38,071 nucleotides of DNA from Bacteroidota bacterium (GCA_026709335.1 JAPOTE010000052.1:1-38071); one strand, 5' to 3'; positions 8,445 through 17,839 are shown, numbered from the stretch's first letter. Made by a program: numbers and translations. The notes: a model not told the origin generated them from the sequence alone.

Positions 8445-9566
8445 TCATCTAGGTTTGTAAACCCGAATTTGGGGAAACCCCTCATTTTGCGTTGTAGTGA
8501 AACGATATTCACCGTCTACGGCCAACAGATGTTCACTAGGTTCTGGACCAGTACCCAGATAATGTCCCAAACCTGTTCGTGCATCAATACGAAATATGTG
8601 ATTTTCCGTGAATTTGAGAGGTAGCATGTTTCCCGAATCTTTTTCTACAAAACCATAGGTTACGTAGAAATAATTCCCATCAGAAAAAAGTGACTGGAAT
8701 ACTGACGTACCATCTTCTAGCAGAACAGTGTGATACATCCTCCCATTCTCTACACTCTCTAGAACCGTGCCGCTACGATAATCTGAAAACGTTACCTGCC
8801 AGAGTACTTCTCCATCTTCCGAATATCCTGTCATTACAGGAATATGGTTGGTGACCTGAGCAATCACACCGTGCTTTACATTGCACGCAAGCATTGCATC
8901 CAACATAATCATGGATACAATAAAAGGCTTCTTGTAATTGTATGGTTTACCGAAGGAATTTTCCCAATTACCGTCCAGCGTATATTTGTGAATCACGCCA
9001 TCATGTTGTTCCTCAACATAACTCTGGTTATAGTAATATCCATTCATGGCACAGAGCGCATGTCCTTTGTATGCGGGTCGATTTGTAGAAATCAGATTGA
9101 ATATATCTTCTTCACGCCGGAATACATGATCCACTTCGATGTCCCCCACAATTATCTTACGACCATCTTCTATAACTGAGAGCCCCAAGGGTTGACGGAA
9201 CTCACCAGGCCCCCCTCCAGAAGTGCTCACATCAGCAATAAATTCACCATCATAACCGTAGGCTCGAACTTGTGAATACATTAGATCAACATAGTACATA
9301 GTACCATTCTGATCAATATCAAAATTCATCAATAACCCAATCATTTCGTACGCATGCCCCTCATTAACGCCTACCGTTGCTATTACGTCCATCATATCCC
9401 AATTCCACATCTTCTCGTTATCACTATGTCCTAACTCAAAACGAGGATCTGAGGAAACTGGAATATTTTCCTTGGTAGGATGAATTACTGACTGAGCAGA
9501 TGTTCCCAACGAAAATAGCAGAAGCACGACCGACAGAATAAGGTTACATCTAACGTATCGCATCAT
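8445..9566 (-). CDS. Secreted 6-bladed beta-propeller protein
   Basis: This 373-residue protein has a signal peptide of about 24 residues (hydrophobic core then TSA-QSV). Blade-like repeats follow. The best is YGYDGEFIADVS followed by GGGPGEFRQPLGLSV and DGRKIIVGD, the typical blade signature of Bacteroidota 6-bladed beta-propeller (NHL-like) proteins. Such proteins are exported and their ligands are mostly unknown. It is a single gene, bounded downstream by a transposase remnant and upstream by about 1.1 kb without an intact gene. The start could be either of two adjacent ATGs, and no Shine-Dalgarno is seen. No catalytic residues were recognised. Confidence 0.75.
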   Translation of the reverse strand: MMRYVRCNLILSVVLLLFSLGTSAQSVIHPTKENIPVSSDPRFELGHSDNEKMWNWDMMDVIATVGVNEGHAYEMIGLLMNFDIDQNGTMYYVDLMYSQVRAYGYDGEFIADVSTSGGGPGEFRQPLGLSVIEDGRKIIVGDIEVDHVFRREEDIFNLISTNRPAYKGHALCAMNGYYYNQSYVEEQHDGVIHKYTLDGNWENSFGKPYNYKKPFIVSMIMLDAMLACNVKHGVIAQVTNHIPVMTGYSEDGEVLWQVTFSDYRSGTVLESVENGRMYHTVLLEDGTSVFQSLFSDGNYFYVTYGFVEKDSGNMLPLKFTENHIFRIDARTGLGHYLGTGPEPSEHLLAVDGEYRFTTTQNEGFPQIRVYKPR

Positions 9567-9891
9567 GAGAATATCGGATATTTTTAAAGGAAGTAATAAC
9601 GAGGTTCATAGCACACTACTGAAGATGAGTTTTCTTTCAATATCTGTCAACCTTCATCAAAAATTCGCATTCGGTATAGATTTCTATCTTTTTTCGAAGC
9701 TGTATCAAGATTTCGGCGAGTTACCGTCATAAGCTCCGTAAGGCTCGATTAATTGTAGACACGTCGTGTCATGTTTAGAAGGCGAAGTGCCGTTTCTCTG
9801 GATGAATACCAATCTAGTCTGAAGTTCTTTGTGATAGGGTTCATGAATGTTTTCTCTTGGATCGCCCCTGACTCTCTACCCTACCACTTAA

Positions 9892-10101
9892 TTATTTTCT
9901 GCACGCCCATCGGCTTCCATCCGCCCGCGCAGAATATATCCCACTCGGTAAGGCATCTCCATCCCCGTTGTATCTGGTGCAAGCCACTCCCGCAGAGTTG
10001 ATTCGTGGCTATCACTATCCTGCACCCGATACATCAAACACATCCAGTCGTACATTCGCCGCCTGTTTTGCAGTAAACCTGCGAACTATCGGCACGTTCA
10101 G
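9892..10101 (-). pseudogene. Decayed C-terminal sorting (FlgD-like/T9SS-type) domain remnant
   Basis: Two minus-strand frames together rebuild a typical secretion tail. The first reads FTAKQAANVRLDVFDVSG and ends at a TAG (10015-10017). A middle piece (GSGLHQIQ) is in a third frame. The last frame gives NGDGDALPSGIYSARADG, then SRWACRK and a TAA at 9892-9894. In intact proteins this reads 'ANVRLEVFDVLGREV...AGxHxxxWDG...LPSGIYFYRL...'. The frameshifts show that the gene is dead. Nothing clearly recognisable survives of its body upstream (10102-10620), although a 62-codon open stretch at 10363-10551 on the same strand may be another piece. It supports a bacterium with a type IX-like secretion system. 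Confidence 0.6.
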
Positions 10102-10687
10102 TTACTCTCGATTTTGTTAGATCAACGATTTACAAAGGCCCGTATCGGTGCCCATTTAAATTTTGTCAGAGCTGGCTCAGAATACCAGTAGATCCCTGCA
10201 ATGACCGTATTCGCTCGCTTCAACAAACATTTTTTGGATTCATAGATAGCTGATTCACCTCCGTAGATCGCTTGTAACCCAGGAGAAGGTCACCACGAGG
10301 GCTTGGGATACGAAACCATCCGATTCTGGAACAAGCCCGGATGGCACGCGATGTCTCAACTCTCACCTTTGTCTCTGGAACGCTGCGTCAGTGTCATGCG
10401 TGTGGATCATGTATTCCCGCTCGCCAATGAAATACGTGGCCTCTTGCGTAAAGGGTTCAGTGTGTTCGTCGTCGCAGTGATACGAACAGTACCTGACGGT
10501 GCCCTCTCTATCGTCCCAAACTGGAGATTGGAATCTGCCGAAGCAGATCATCTCAAACTGTATATCTACCCAAGCTCAAACTCCTATTGCGGAACAAGTT
10601 TGGAAACATCGGCTTAAACCCGGTCTAAGCTGGTTGTGGGTAAAATAAGTTGCTGCGACCGTTCTCAGGGATTCGCTTCTTTCTCAG
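10102..10687. other. Spacer without an intact gene
   Basis: Short open frames exist on both strands (plus 10303-10617, minus 10363-10551), but neither shows a family motif, a ribosome-binding site or a partner. The minus frame may be a fragment of the gene whose sorting-domain tail lies at 9892-10101. The region just upstream of 10688 must contain the promoter of the plus-strand block. I could not define promoter boxes. The stretch 9567-9891 on the other side of the remnant is likewise empty apart from a short palindrome at 9758-9770. Confidence 0.5.
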
Positions 10688-11152
10688 ATGCTTATGAAAT
10701 TCTTCCTGATTCCGGCTGTATTTCTGGCAATCCTGTTCTGGGGCTGCATTACGACGCCTTTGGGAGTAACTATCACTTCAAGGGCACCCAAAGATTCAAC
10801 CTCTTCTGGGCCTGTCCAGATAAAGCGAGCATGGATCTTTGTAGAGGGATCTCAGCAAGGGACAACCCCGGCAACTGTTCGTATTCGACGCGACTATGAG
10901 ATTACAAACGTTTCGTTGCACGTAGGGCAGAATTTTGATGAAGTTCGTCGATATGAAATTGAGAGAAGTGTCACATCTAATCGAATCATGCAAGACTTTA
11001 CATTTCAGGGCTCTAGCGACAGCGGAATGCTCACATTCAATTCCACCGAATTATCCCGTGACAGCAAAGGCAGATTTATAGTCCCTTATTATCAGTATCC
11101 TCTTCAAATCGTTGATCATGAATACGATTTGGTTTTGATTGTCACCCAATAG
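10688..11152 (+). CDS. Small lipoprotein with PEGA-like segment
   Basis: This 154-residue protein has a lipoprotein signal: a hydrophobic stretch from residue 5 and a lipobox-like FWGC with Cys20. A segment near 55-75 (AWIFVEGSQQGTTPATVRIR) resembles the PEGA motif, a beta-rich surface-protein module with '..V.G...G.TP..V.'. The remainder is beta-rich and unrecognised. It is the first gene of the plus-strand block and overlaps the creatininase start, so the two are probably co-translated. ATGs at codons 1 and 3 are both possible starts. The function is unknown. Confidence 0.65.
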   Translation: MLMKFFLIPAVFLAILFWGCITTPLGVTITSRAPKDSTSSGPVQIKRAWIFVEGSQQGTTPATVRIRRDYEITNVSLHVGQNFDEVRRYEIERSVTSNRIMQDFTFQGSSDSGMLTFNSTELSRDSKGRFIVPYYQYPLQIVDHEYDLVLIVTQ

Positions 11153-11921
11153 AGTGAGTGCCCGACCATACGTTCTTCAGGAAACCAACTGGAAATCAAT
11201 CAAGGAAATTGATTGGCAGGTTGCTGTACTTCCTTGGGGAGCTACCGAAGCCCATAATACTCACCTCCCCTACGGAACTGATAATATCCAACTGGATCGA
11301 ATCGCTACCGATGCCTGCGGATATGCATGGGATCAGGGAGCCAGAGTGATCACTCTACCAACTGTCCCCTTCGGTGTGAATACTGGTCAACCGGATATTA
11401 CTCTCGATCTGAATATGATGCCCAGCACCCAGCAGGCACTGATGAAGGATATCGCATGTGTTCTTGAGAGGCAGAACATCCTGAAGTTGGTTATCCTGAA
11501 TGGGCATGGGGGAAACAACTTCCGTCAAATTATTCGTGAGGTAGGGTTTCACTATTCCAGATTGTTTATCACTGAGATTAACTGGTTTAAGGTGCTAAAT
11601 CCAACGCATTACTTTAATTATCCCGGAGATCATGCCGGCGAGCTTGAAACAAGCCTGATTCTTGAAATTGCACCAGATCTGGTTCTTCCTCTTGACCAAG
11701 CAGGGTCCGGCTATGCACGATCATGGAGAATTCCCGAATTACGGGAAGGTTGGGCATGGGCTGAGCGCCGCTGGAGTGAAGTGACTGAGGATACGGGGGC
11801 GGGCAATCCACAAGGAGCTTCTGGGAATAAGGGGAAACTTTTTCTTGAAGCATTGCAACAAAAATTGGGAACATTTCTTGTCAAACTAGCTTCGGCTGAT
11901 ATTACTGACCTTTATCAGTAA
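11139..11921 (+). CDS. Creatininase-family metal-dependent amidohydrolase
   Basis: This 260-residue protein carries the family signature LPWGATEAHNTHLPYGTD (31-48), with likely metal ligands Glu37, His39 and Asp48. NGHGGN (121-126, His123) and DHAGELETS (164-172) follow. Creatininase-fold enzymes hydrolyse cyclic amides or formamides such as creatinine or mycofactocin and riboflavin intermediates, and the substrate here cannot be told. No signal peptide is seen, so it is cytoplasmic. The start used is TTG at 11139, which overlaps the lipoprotein gene by 14 nt. GTG at 11154 is an equally plausible start. Neither has a strong ribosome-binding site. Confidence 0.85.
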   Translation: MSPNRVSARPYVLQETNWKSIKEIDWQVAVLPWGATEAHNTHLPYGTDNIQLDRIATDACGYAWDQGARVITLPTVPFGVNTGQPDITLDLNMMPSTQQALMKDIACVLERQNILKLVILNGHGGNNFRQIIREVGFHYSRLFITEINWFKVLNPTHYFNYPGDHAGELETSLILEIAPDLVLPLDQAGSGYARSWRIPELREGWAWAERRWSEVTEDTGAGNPQGASGNKGKLFLEALQQKLGTFLVKLASADITDLYQ

Positions 11922-11977
11922 ACCCTTACTAATTGAATCTAATTCATACATTCCTTTCATGAGTCAAGTTAGTTCGT

Positions 11978-12745
11978 ATGATTTTTGGGGTAGCCATATA
12001 TGCTATACCGTTCTTTTCCCAAGCCCAGAATCAATCAGGGGTTTATTTGCAGGATATTGATCACCTTCTTGAAAGTGCATATTCGGCTAGCCAACAGGGA
12101 GAACAATCCACCGACATCCAAGCAATCAAATCACAGGCTGACTTCGTAATCGAAAGTATTTGGGGGATATCTTCAGGCTTGCTGACAAAGAATGGCGCTG
12201 CCTCGGTTCATGGCTGGAAAACAAGGTGGCAAACCGACGGGACGGAGTTTGATCAAGCTCACTATGAACGTCACGGTTCGGATGCACCAAGAATTTTTGA
12301 TCCTGCACAGCTTGGGGTTATGGGGCGAGGTCGCGCGATAATTCGTATGCTCTCGGATTCGAGCAATGAAGCACATGCCGATCATGTCATAATATCTCTT
12401 AGTAATGTGATTGGATGGATGCGTCTTAGTGATGGGGTCACCAAAGGCGAACGCCAACCAAGAATTGATCTTACTCATGTGTGGGATGCCCCTACTCGCT
12501 TCTGGAATTCAACCGCAGATACGGGGTGGCTGGGAGAGGTCTATGCGCAAGCACTAAATATTCTGAAAACAGACTATCGCGGGAATCTTTCGCTGGCCCG
12601 GGAGCACATCAGTGACTTAACCATTCTTTTGGATAAATGCAGAATGGGGGAAGATGAAAATGAAGATGGAATTATATCTCCAATAATGATGGAAGGTGGA
12701 ATTAATACGGCAATTCAGCACGCTGAATATCTAGGGATTTTTTAG
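11978..12745 (+). CDS. Exported protein of unknown function with Ca-binding-like loop
   Basis: I do not recognise this 255-residue family. It begins with a short signal peptide (cut likely after SQAQ, residue 17). It is predicted to be mainly helical, with several conserved-looking aromatic patches (HVWDAPTRFWN, about 173-183). Near the end, D226-E-N-E-D-G-I-I matches the DxNxDGxI calcium loop of EF-hand/dockerin proteins. Only 11 nt separate it from the DUF1080/ThuA/PQQ fusion downstream, so it probably belongs to the same operon and compartment. A stop at 11960-11962 limits the frame, so ATG 11978 is the best start. Confidence 0.6.
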   Translation: MIFGVAIYAIPFFSQAQNQSGVYLQDIDHLLESAYSASQQGEQSTDIQAIKSQADFVIESIWGISSGLLTKNGAASVHGWKTRWQTDGTEFDQAHYERHGSDAPRIFDPAQLGVMGRGRAIIRMLSDSSNEAHADHVIISLSNVIGWMRLSDGVTKGERQPRIDLTHVWDAPTRFWNSTADTGWLGEVYAQALNILKTDYRGNLSLAREHISDLTILLDKCRMGEDENEDGIISPIMMEGGINTAIQHAEYLGIF

Positions 12746-12756
12746 GAGATAGGAAA

Positions 12757-15700
12757 ATGATTATCACAATTCCCGACACCTTTCGTTCTACTCTAATTAG
12801 CCTTCTGATCATATTCAGTGCGGTATACCCCGCGCAGGCTCAGTGGCAGATACTCTTTGATGGCTCTACGCTAGAAGGATGGCGTCAGATCGGGCCCGGA
12901 CAGTTTACTCTACGTGAAGATGGATCTATGATCAGTAGTGGCGGAATGGGACTCTTCTATTATAGCGCTCAGCCCTTCCAGGATTTTGAACTAGAACTTG
13001 AGTGGATGGCTAACAAATACAATGCAAACAGTGGAGTATTTGTACGATTCCCTGAAACAGACGATCCCTGGGTTGCCGTGAATGAAGGGTATGAAATTCA
13101 GATTGATGACAGTCGAGATCCCGATCATAAGACTGGAAGTATTTTTTCAATCAGCAAACCATTTCGTTCAAATGCCCGGCCGGCAGGAGAATGGAATGAT
13201 TTTCGTATTCGCGTAACCGGACAAAGGTATGAGATTTGGCATAATGGAATTAAAGTAAATGATTATGTAGGAAATCGAGGGAGAGAAGGTTTTATCGGGT
13301 TTCAAAACCATGATGACAGCTCGCGTGTTGCATTCAAAAATGTCAGGATTCGCCCCATCTTGGAAGAAGAATATGAATCGCTCGCTAAAATGATGGCTAT
13401 TCCAGAATCAAGCGAGGAAATTCGAGTGCTCATGTTAACTACCACGCAGGCTTTTCGACATGGAGCTGCAATTGAAGCTCAGAAAGAGATAATGACTGCC
13501 CTCAGTAGGGCAACTTCAATTCAAGTTGATACCACTGAGGATGTTACCATGCTACATCCTGATATTCTCGAGGACTATGATGTTCTTTTTCTGGCTAACT
13601 CCACATTGCGACTCCCTCGCCCCGAAGGAGTGTCATCGCCAGAACTGGAAGGAGCTATGTTACCCGGAACTCTTGCCAACTTTGATCTCACATTGATGGT
13701 GCCAGACAATGAAATTCAGGGCCAGGTTGGAATCAGTGAAGGTTCAGATTCCCTGACAGGATTGATAAAATTCAACTTGTTTCCTGATCCGGCGTATTTG
13801 ACAAATATTCAATTGGAGGATGATTCACTGAAGTTTCAGTGGGATACAGGAGCAATGGGGGTCGCACATATGGAGCTTAGCATAAAAACTGATTCATTAT
13901 CGGGCTTGATGGTCATGGGAGAGATGGAGGTTCCGGTGGTTGGGGTTGCAAGCATTCCTCCTCCAATGAACTATGCTATCACGATCACAGCGCCACAGGC
14001 TTCCATAGATGCTCTCTTGACCTTACAGGGAACTGAGAGTAGCCTTGAATTTCCTGAAGGAAAAACACCACTCAATGACCTTGTCCTTCAAGGGGATTCT
14101 ATTCAATTCCACTTTAACCTGAATGAGTTTGGAGATTTCTATGCGTCAGGAATCTTCAAAGATGATCGCATTCATGGCGTTATTACCAGTAGTAATCTTG
14201 GTGAGATGTCATTTGATGGACCGCTTCAGACTGGAGAGCCTGAATTTGAAGGAGAAACGATTGATTCTAGTCATGTTGCAGCAATCTTATCATTTCTTGA
14301 AGATGGTAAGGGAATCGCTGTTGCACACGCAGGATTGGATGCGCTCTATCACTCCGAAGAATATCGTCAAATGGTTGGCGGTGGATTGTTTGAGAGTCAC
14401 CCGTGGACACAGAGTGTTCGAGTATTAGTGGAAAATCCGGATACACCTGCAACGCGCCACCTTGGAGAAGATTTGTGGGTTCATGAAGAGATTTATGTTC
14501 TGGACGTTAATCCTCGCTGGAATTCCAAGGTTTTGCTATCCCTCGATACAGAAACGGTTGAACTACCAGAATCATTTGCAGGGTCTGAACCAAATGATTA
14601 TCCCTTGAGCTGGATACGCACACATAACGGAGGGCGGGTGTTTGTCACCTCGCTCGGACATTTTGCCGATACCTGGAAAACGCCTGCATTCATTGAACAT
14701 GTTGTTCAGGGCTTACGGATGGTTGCAGGGCAGACAGATGTAGATTTTTCTGGACATCGGGTCAAGGAAGTCATTGCGGATAATGTATGGCCGGATGACA
14801 TTGCTGTGGATGAGCGAGGCAATGTCTGGATTGCAGAATTACGGGGAAAAATTCATCGATACGACGCCCAATCAGATGAAGTGAGTCAGGTTGCACATTT
14901 ACCAACCACTGATCCCACAAATATAGAGCATGGGCTGTATGGAATTGAAGTTGATCCGGAATTTTATGACGGTTCCCCATTCGTTTATCTCTACTATGCA
15001 GAGCCACATACATTTATCAATACGCTTTCACGATTTATCTATGAAAGCGGAGTTTTGGATCTGAATTCTGAGCATATTCTCCTTCGTGTTCCAACCGAGC
15101 CCCAATGCTGCCATCAGGCTGGCGACCTGGAATGGGGGCCCGATTCGACACTCTATCTTTCTACGGGTGATACAGGTATGTCAGAAGTTCGTCCGGGATG
15201 GAAGCTGTCTGAGGAACAACTATTTGAATTCATGCAAACCCATGCGCTCAAAGATTACCATTGGGCACGTATTGTAGATTCTGAACGTTCTGCGCAAAAC
15301 TTGCAGGATCTGCGCGGGAAAATTCTTCGCATCAACCGGGATGGGACAATTCCTCACGATAACCCGTTTTTTGGAATCCCGGGTGTTCGCTGGGAGATCT
15401 ACGCTTATGGCCTGCGAAATCCCTATCGATTTAAGGTAGATTCCCAAACTAATGCATTATATATCGGTGTAGTGGGGCCGGACGCATCTTATGATTATGA
15501 CGAATATAACATTTCACTACATGGAGGAGAGAACTTCGGTTGGCCTCGTACTCTCGGGAAATTGTTCTATAATGAATGGACACCTGAGTTGATTTCAAAT
15601 TTTGTGCCTCCCTTCTGGGAGTATACCTATGAACATGGAGGACGATCGGCTACGGTTGGGCCGATTTATCGTTCTCATGGCCGGTATGCTTTTGAGCCGC

Positions 15701-16023
15701 TTCTAGACAACAAACTCTTCGTGTTTGATTGGGCAAGGCGCTGGATCAAGTATGGAGAACTCGTAGATGCAACTTTCGAGAATGATCAAGAAGAAGACGT
15801 CCGACAGGATGTTCCTCTAATTCAAATTCCTGCAAAACGCTTCGTGAATATCAAAACGTTTGACACACTTCGGGATACAGCTCCGATTTCTATGGAAATT
15901 GGACCGGATGGAAGTATTTATTTGGCTGAATTTGATGGTTTCTGGGATGCTGGCCCCAATGCGAAGGTTACAAGATATCGCTGGATTCGGGAAACTAATT
16001 CATCCTCAGATTCTGATGAATGA
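12757..16023 (+). CDS. DUF1080 - split ThuA-like - PQQ sugar dehydrogenase-like fusion, exported
   Basis: This 1088-residue exported protein (signal peptide ending near AQA, residue 28) is a multidomain fusion. Residues 30-200 form a DUF1080/3-keto-disaccharide-hydrolase-type lectin fold (LFDGSTLEGW; NSGVFVRF; GEWNDFRI). Residues about 219-288 are the first half of a ThuA-like domain (VLMLTTTQAFRHGAA). Residues about 299-497 are a beta-rich insert made of two similar halves. Residues about 505-660 are the second ThuA half (GIAVAHAGLDALY; SWIRTHNGGRVFVTSLGH). Residues about 668-1080 are a glucose/sorbosone dehydrogenase-type PQQ propeller (GLYGIEVDPEF; LRGKILRINRDG; YGLRNPYRF). The order suggests a periplasmic or surface carbohydrate enzyme. 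Cytochrome c and lactonase genes follow, which fits electron export and lactone opening. Confidence 0.85.
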   Translation: MIITIPDTFRSTLISLLIIFSAVYPAQAQWQILFDGSTLEGWRQIGPGQFTLREDGSMISSGGMGLFYYSAQPFQDFELELEWMANKYNANSGVFVRFPETDDPWVAVNEGYEIQIDDSRDPDHKTGSIFSISKPFRSNARPAGEWNDFRIRVTGQRYEIWHNGIKVNDYVGNRGREGFIGFQNHDDSSRVAFKNVRIRPILEEEYESLAKMMAIPESSEEIRVLMLTTTQAFRHGAAIEAQKEIMTALSRATSIQVDTTEDVTMLHPDILEDYDVLFLANSTLRLPRPEGVSSPELEGAMLPGTLANFDLTLMVPDNEIQGQVGISEGSDSLTGLIKFNLFPDPAYLTNIQLEDDSLKFQWDTGAMGVAHMELSIKTDSLSGLMVMGEMEVPVVGVASIPPPMNYAITITAPQASIDALLTLQGTESSLEFPEGKTPLNDLVLQGDSIQFHFNLNEFGDFYASGIFKDDRIHGVITSSNLGEMSFDGPLQTGEPEFEGETIDSSHVAAILSFLEDGKGIAVAHAGLDALYHSEEYRQMVGGGLFESHPWTQSVRVLVENPDTPATRHLGEDLWVHEEIYVLDVNPRWNSKVLLSLDTETVELPESFAGSEPNDYPLSWIRTHNGGRVFVTSLGHFADTWKTPAFIEHVVQGLRMVAGQTDVDFSGHRVKEVIADNVWPDDIAVDERGNVWIAELRGKIHRYDAQSDEVSQVAHLPTTDPTNIEHGLYGIEVDPEFYDGSPFVYLYYAEPHTFINTLSRFIYESGVLDLNSEHILLRVPTEPQCCHQAGDLEWGPDSTLYLSTGDTGMSEVRPGWKLSEEQLFEFMQTHALKDYHWARIVDSERSAQNLQDLRGKILRINRDGTIPHDNPFFGIPGVRWEIYAYGLRNPYRFKVDSQTNALYIGVVGPDASYDYDEYNISLHGGENFGWPRTLGKLFYNEWTPELISNFVPPFWEYTYEHGGRSATVGPIYRSHGRYAFEPLLDNKLFVFDWARRWIKYGELVDATFENDQEEDVRQDVPLIQIPAKRFVNIKTFDTLRDTAPISMEIGPDGSIYLAEFDGFWDAGPNAKVTRYRWIRETNSSSDSDE

Positions 16024-16163
16024 ACAAGGATGGTTCCGAGACAGTTATTGTTTCTGGAGACAGGATATGTTGGTGAATCAGCTGTGTAAAAGTTGCAACA
16101 GAAATCACTAGAACTATTTGTAACATCCCCCTTTTGCCGAACCCTTTAGGCATCAAAATTTAA

Positions 16164-16700
16164 ATGGAATTCAAATCTGGCCTTCAACACTGTTTTTTCG
16201 TCATTCTTATCGGATTAATTTTGAGTGTAGTGGCTGAAGGCGGCATTGCACAGGACTCTGCAGTGCCAGACGGAGAACCACTTTACATGACTCGGTGCGC
16301 TTCCTGTCATCAAGCTAACGGGGAAGGAATCTCCGGCGTATTCCCCCCCTTAAATGAGGTAGATTGGGTCACAGGAGATAAAGGACGCCTGATTCGACTC
16401 GTATTAGATGGAGTAATGGGACCATTACAGGTAGGAGATATGGTCTATACTGGCGCTATGCCGCCTTGGAAAACCTTTTTAAATGACCAGGAAATGGCCG
16501 CACTTCTTACTTATATTCGGACTGCCTGGGATAACGATGCTTCAGCTGTCACTGAAAACGAAGTTCGACTTGTTCGAGAAGCAACCAATGACAGGAAGAA
16601 AGCTTGGACTACCGAAGAATTAGAAGATGAGATCAATCAGGGAATTCCAGGCTCCTTTGGATTTATCATTTCTCCCAGAGATACCACAGGAACAAATTAA
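16164..16700 (+). CDS. Periplasmic monoheme cytochrome c
   Basis: This 178-residue protein has a signal peptide (hydrophobic 11-23, cut near IAQ-DS) and one class I heme c site, CASCH (45-49). The probable axial Met99 lies in YTGAMPPW. The pattern ANGEGISGVFPPL right after the heme site is typical of small electron carriers paired with PQQ dehydrogenases. A charged C-terminal tail of about 50 residues extends beyond the usual domain. It lies 140 nt after the PQQ fusion and 17 nt before the lactonase gene, so it is the likely electron acceptor for the sugar dehydrogenases on either side. Confidence 0.9.
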   Translation: MEFKSGLQHCFFVILIGLILSVVAEGGIAQDSAVPDGEPLYMTRCASCHQANGEGISGVFPPLNEVDWVTGDKGRLIRLVLDGVMGPLQVGDMVYTGAMPPWKTFLNDQEMAALLTYIRTAWDNDASAVTENEVRLVREATNDRKKAWTTEELEDEINQGIPGSFGFIISPRDTTGTN

Positions 16701-16717
16701 ATCAAGCCACTATATTC

Positions 16718-17737
16718 ATGCGTCGTCTATTTTGTATTCAGCTGTGTTTGGTAGTATGTCAAGTTTTTACAGCTTCAGGTCAGGAATTAATTGGTTCAGT
16801 TCAGGTTTTGGATGAATCAGTGAAGAAGTTGGTTGCTCCGAATGCGCAGTTAGAAATTTTGGCAGAAGGATTTAGTTGGTCAGAAGGGCCGGTCTGGATC
16901 AGTGATGGAGAATATTTGCTTTTTTCCGATGTACCGACCAACCAAATCTATGAATGGAGCGAAGAAAATGATCTTCAGGTATTTCTGGAACCCTCTGGAT
17001 ATACTGGATCTGAAGAAAGAGGAGGATCTCTTGGATCAAATGGACTCACACTGGATTTTGAGGGAAATCTAATTATTGCTCAACATGGCGACCGCCGGAT
17101 TGCTCGATTGAGAGTAGTGAATCCATGGAACCCTGAGCCAGCTTACCAGACAGTTGTAGATCAGTACAAGGGAGCGCGATTAAATAGCCCCAATGATCTT
17201 GTTTATCACTCAAATGGGACGCTTTATTTTACAGATCCACCATATGGACTTCAGCTACGTTCTGAAGATCCTGGCAAGGAATTAGACTTTGAAGGTGTTT
17301 TTAGCTTTACTCCAGATGGTGAGATTACACTTTTGGTATCCGATTTAAGTCGCCCCAATGGCCTGGCCTTTTCACCAGATCAAAAAACACTGTATGTCTC
17401 AAATTCGGATCCCGAACGTGCGATCTTGATGGCTTACGATGTGATGGATAATGGTGGAATAGAGAACGGACGAATTCTTTTTGATGCAACGAGTTTTGTA
17501 AAAGAAGGACTTCCTGGATTACCTGACGGTTTGAAGGTGGATTTAGATGGTAATATATTCGCGACAGGGCCCGGGGGAATTTTGATCATCAGTTCTGATG
17601 GAACTCACTTGGGAACAATCAACACTACTCAGCCTGCCGCCAATTGTGCTTTCGGAAACGACGGAAGCATGCTATACATCACAGCTAACATGTACCTGCT
17701 CCGTATCCCACTACTCACCAAAGGAGCAATTCCGTGA
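16718..17737 (+). CDS. SMP-30/gluconolactonase family protein, exported
   Basis: This 339-residue beta-propeller has a signal peptide (about 1-21). Family signatures are FSWSEGPVWISDGEYLLFSD near 53-72, NGLTL, LNSPNDLVYHSNGTLYFTDP near 150-170 and LPDGLKVDLDGNIFATGPGG near 267-286. These hold the expected metal ligands: Glu of SEGP, Asn of SPND and Asp of PDGLK. The family hydrolyses sugar lactones with Ca or Zn. Next to PQQ sugar dehydrogenases it would open the aldonolactone product to aldonic acid in the periplasm. The substrate is inferred from context only. Confidence 0.88.
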   Translation: MRRLFCIQLCLVVCQVFTASGQELIGSVQVLDESVKKLVAPNAQLEILAEGFSWSEGPVWISDGEYLLFSDVPTNQIYEWSEENDLQVFLEPSGYTGSEERGGSLGSNGLTLDFEGNLIIAQHGDRRIARLRVVNPWNPEPAYQTVVDQYKGARLNSPNDLVYHSNGTLYFTDPPYGLQLRSEDPGKELDFEGVFSFTPDGEITLLVSDLSRPNGLAFSPDQKTLYVSNSDPERAILMAYDVMDNGGIENGRILFDATSFVKEGLPGLPDGLKVDLDGNIFATGPGGILIISSDGTHLGTINTTQPAANCAFGNDGSMLYITANMYLLRIPLLTKGAIP

Positions 17738-17834
17738 TGGCTACGATACCCTCCTGCATATCTTATGGCAAATATCCAAGTCATGAATGTAATAGCTAAG
17801 GATTTACCCGACAGGTGCTGCATACCAGATCATT

Positions 17835-17839
17835 GGAGG
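17835..17839 (+). promoter_or_regulatory. Ribosome-binding site GGAGG deciding an ATC start
   Basis: GGAGG is followed by a 6-nt spacer (CCCTAA) and then ATC at 17846-17848, the first codon after an in-frame TAA (17843-17845). It is one of the best Shine-Dalgarno matches in the window and points to ATC as the initiation codon of the HAD gene. Confidence 0.55.

Noticed and set aside
8135-8452. A 105-codon plus-strand open frame
   Set aside because: It is antisense to the transposase remnant, which explains the sequence better.
9758-9770. Short palindrome GACACG-T-CGTGTC
   Set aside because: A 6-bp stem with a 1-nt centre in degenerate DNA, not near an active gene start, is too weak to call a site.
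9771-10001. A 76-codon plus-strand open frame
   Set aside because: It runs antisense to the sorting-domain remnant and has no family features or ribosome-binding site.
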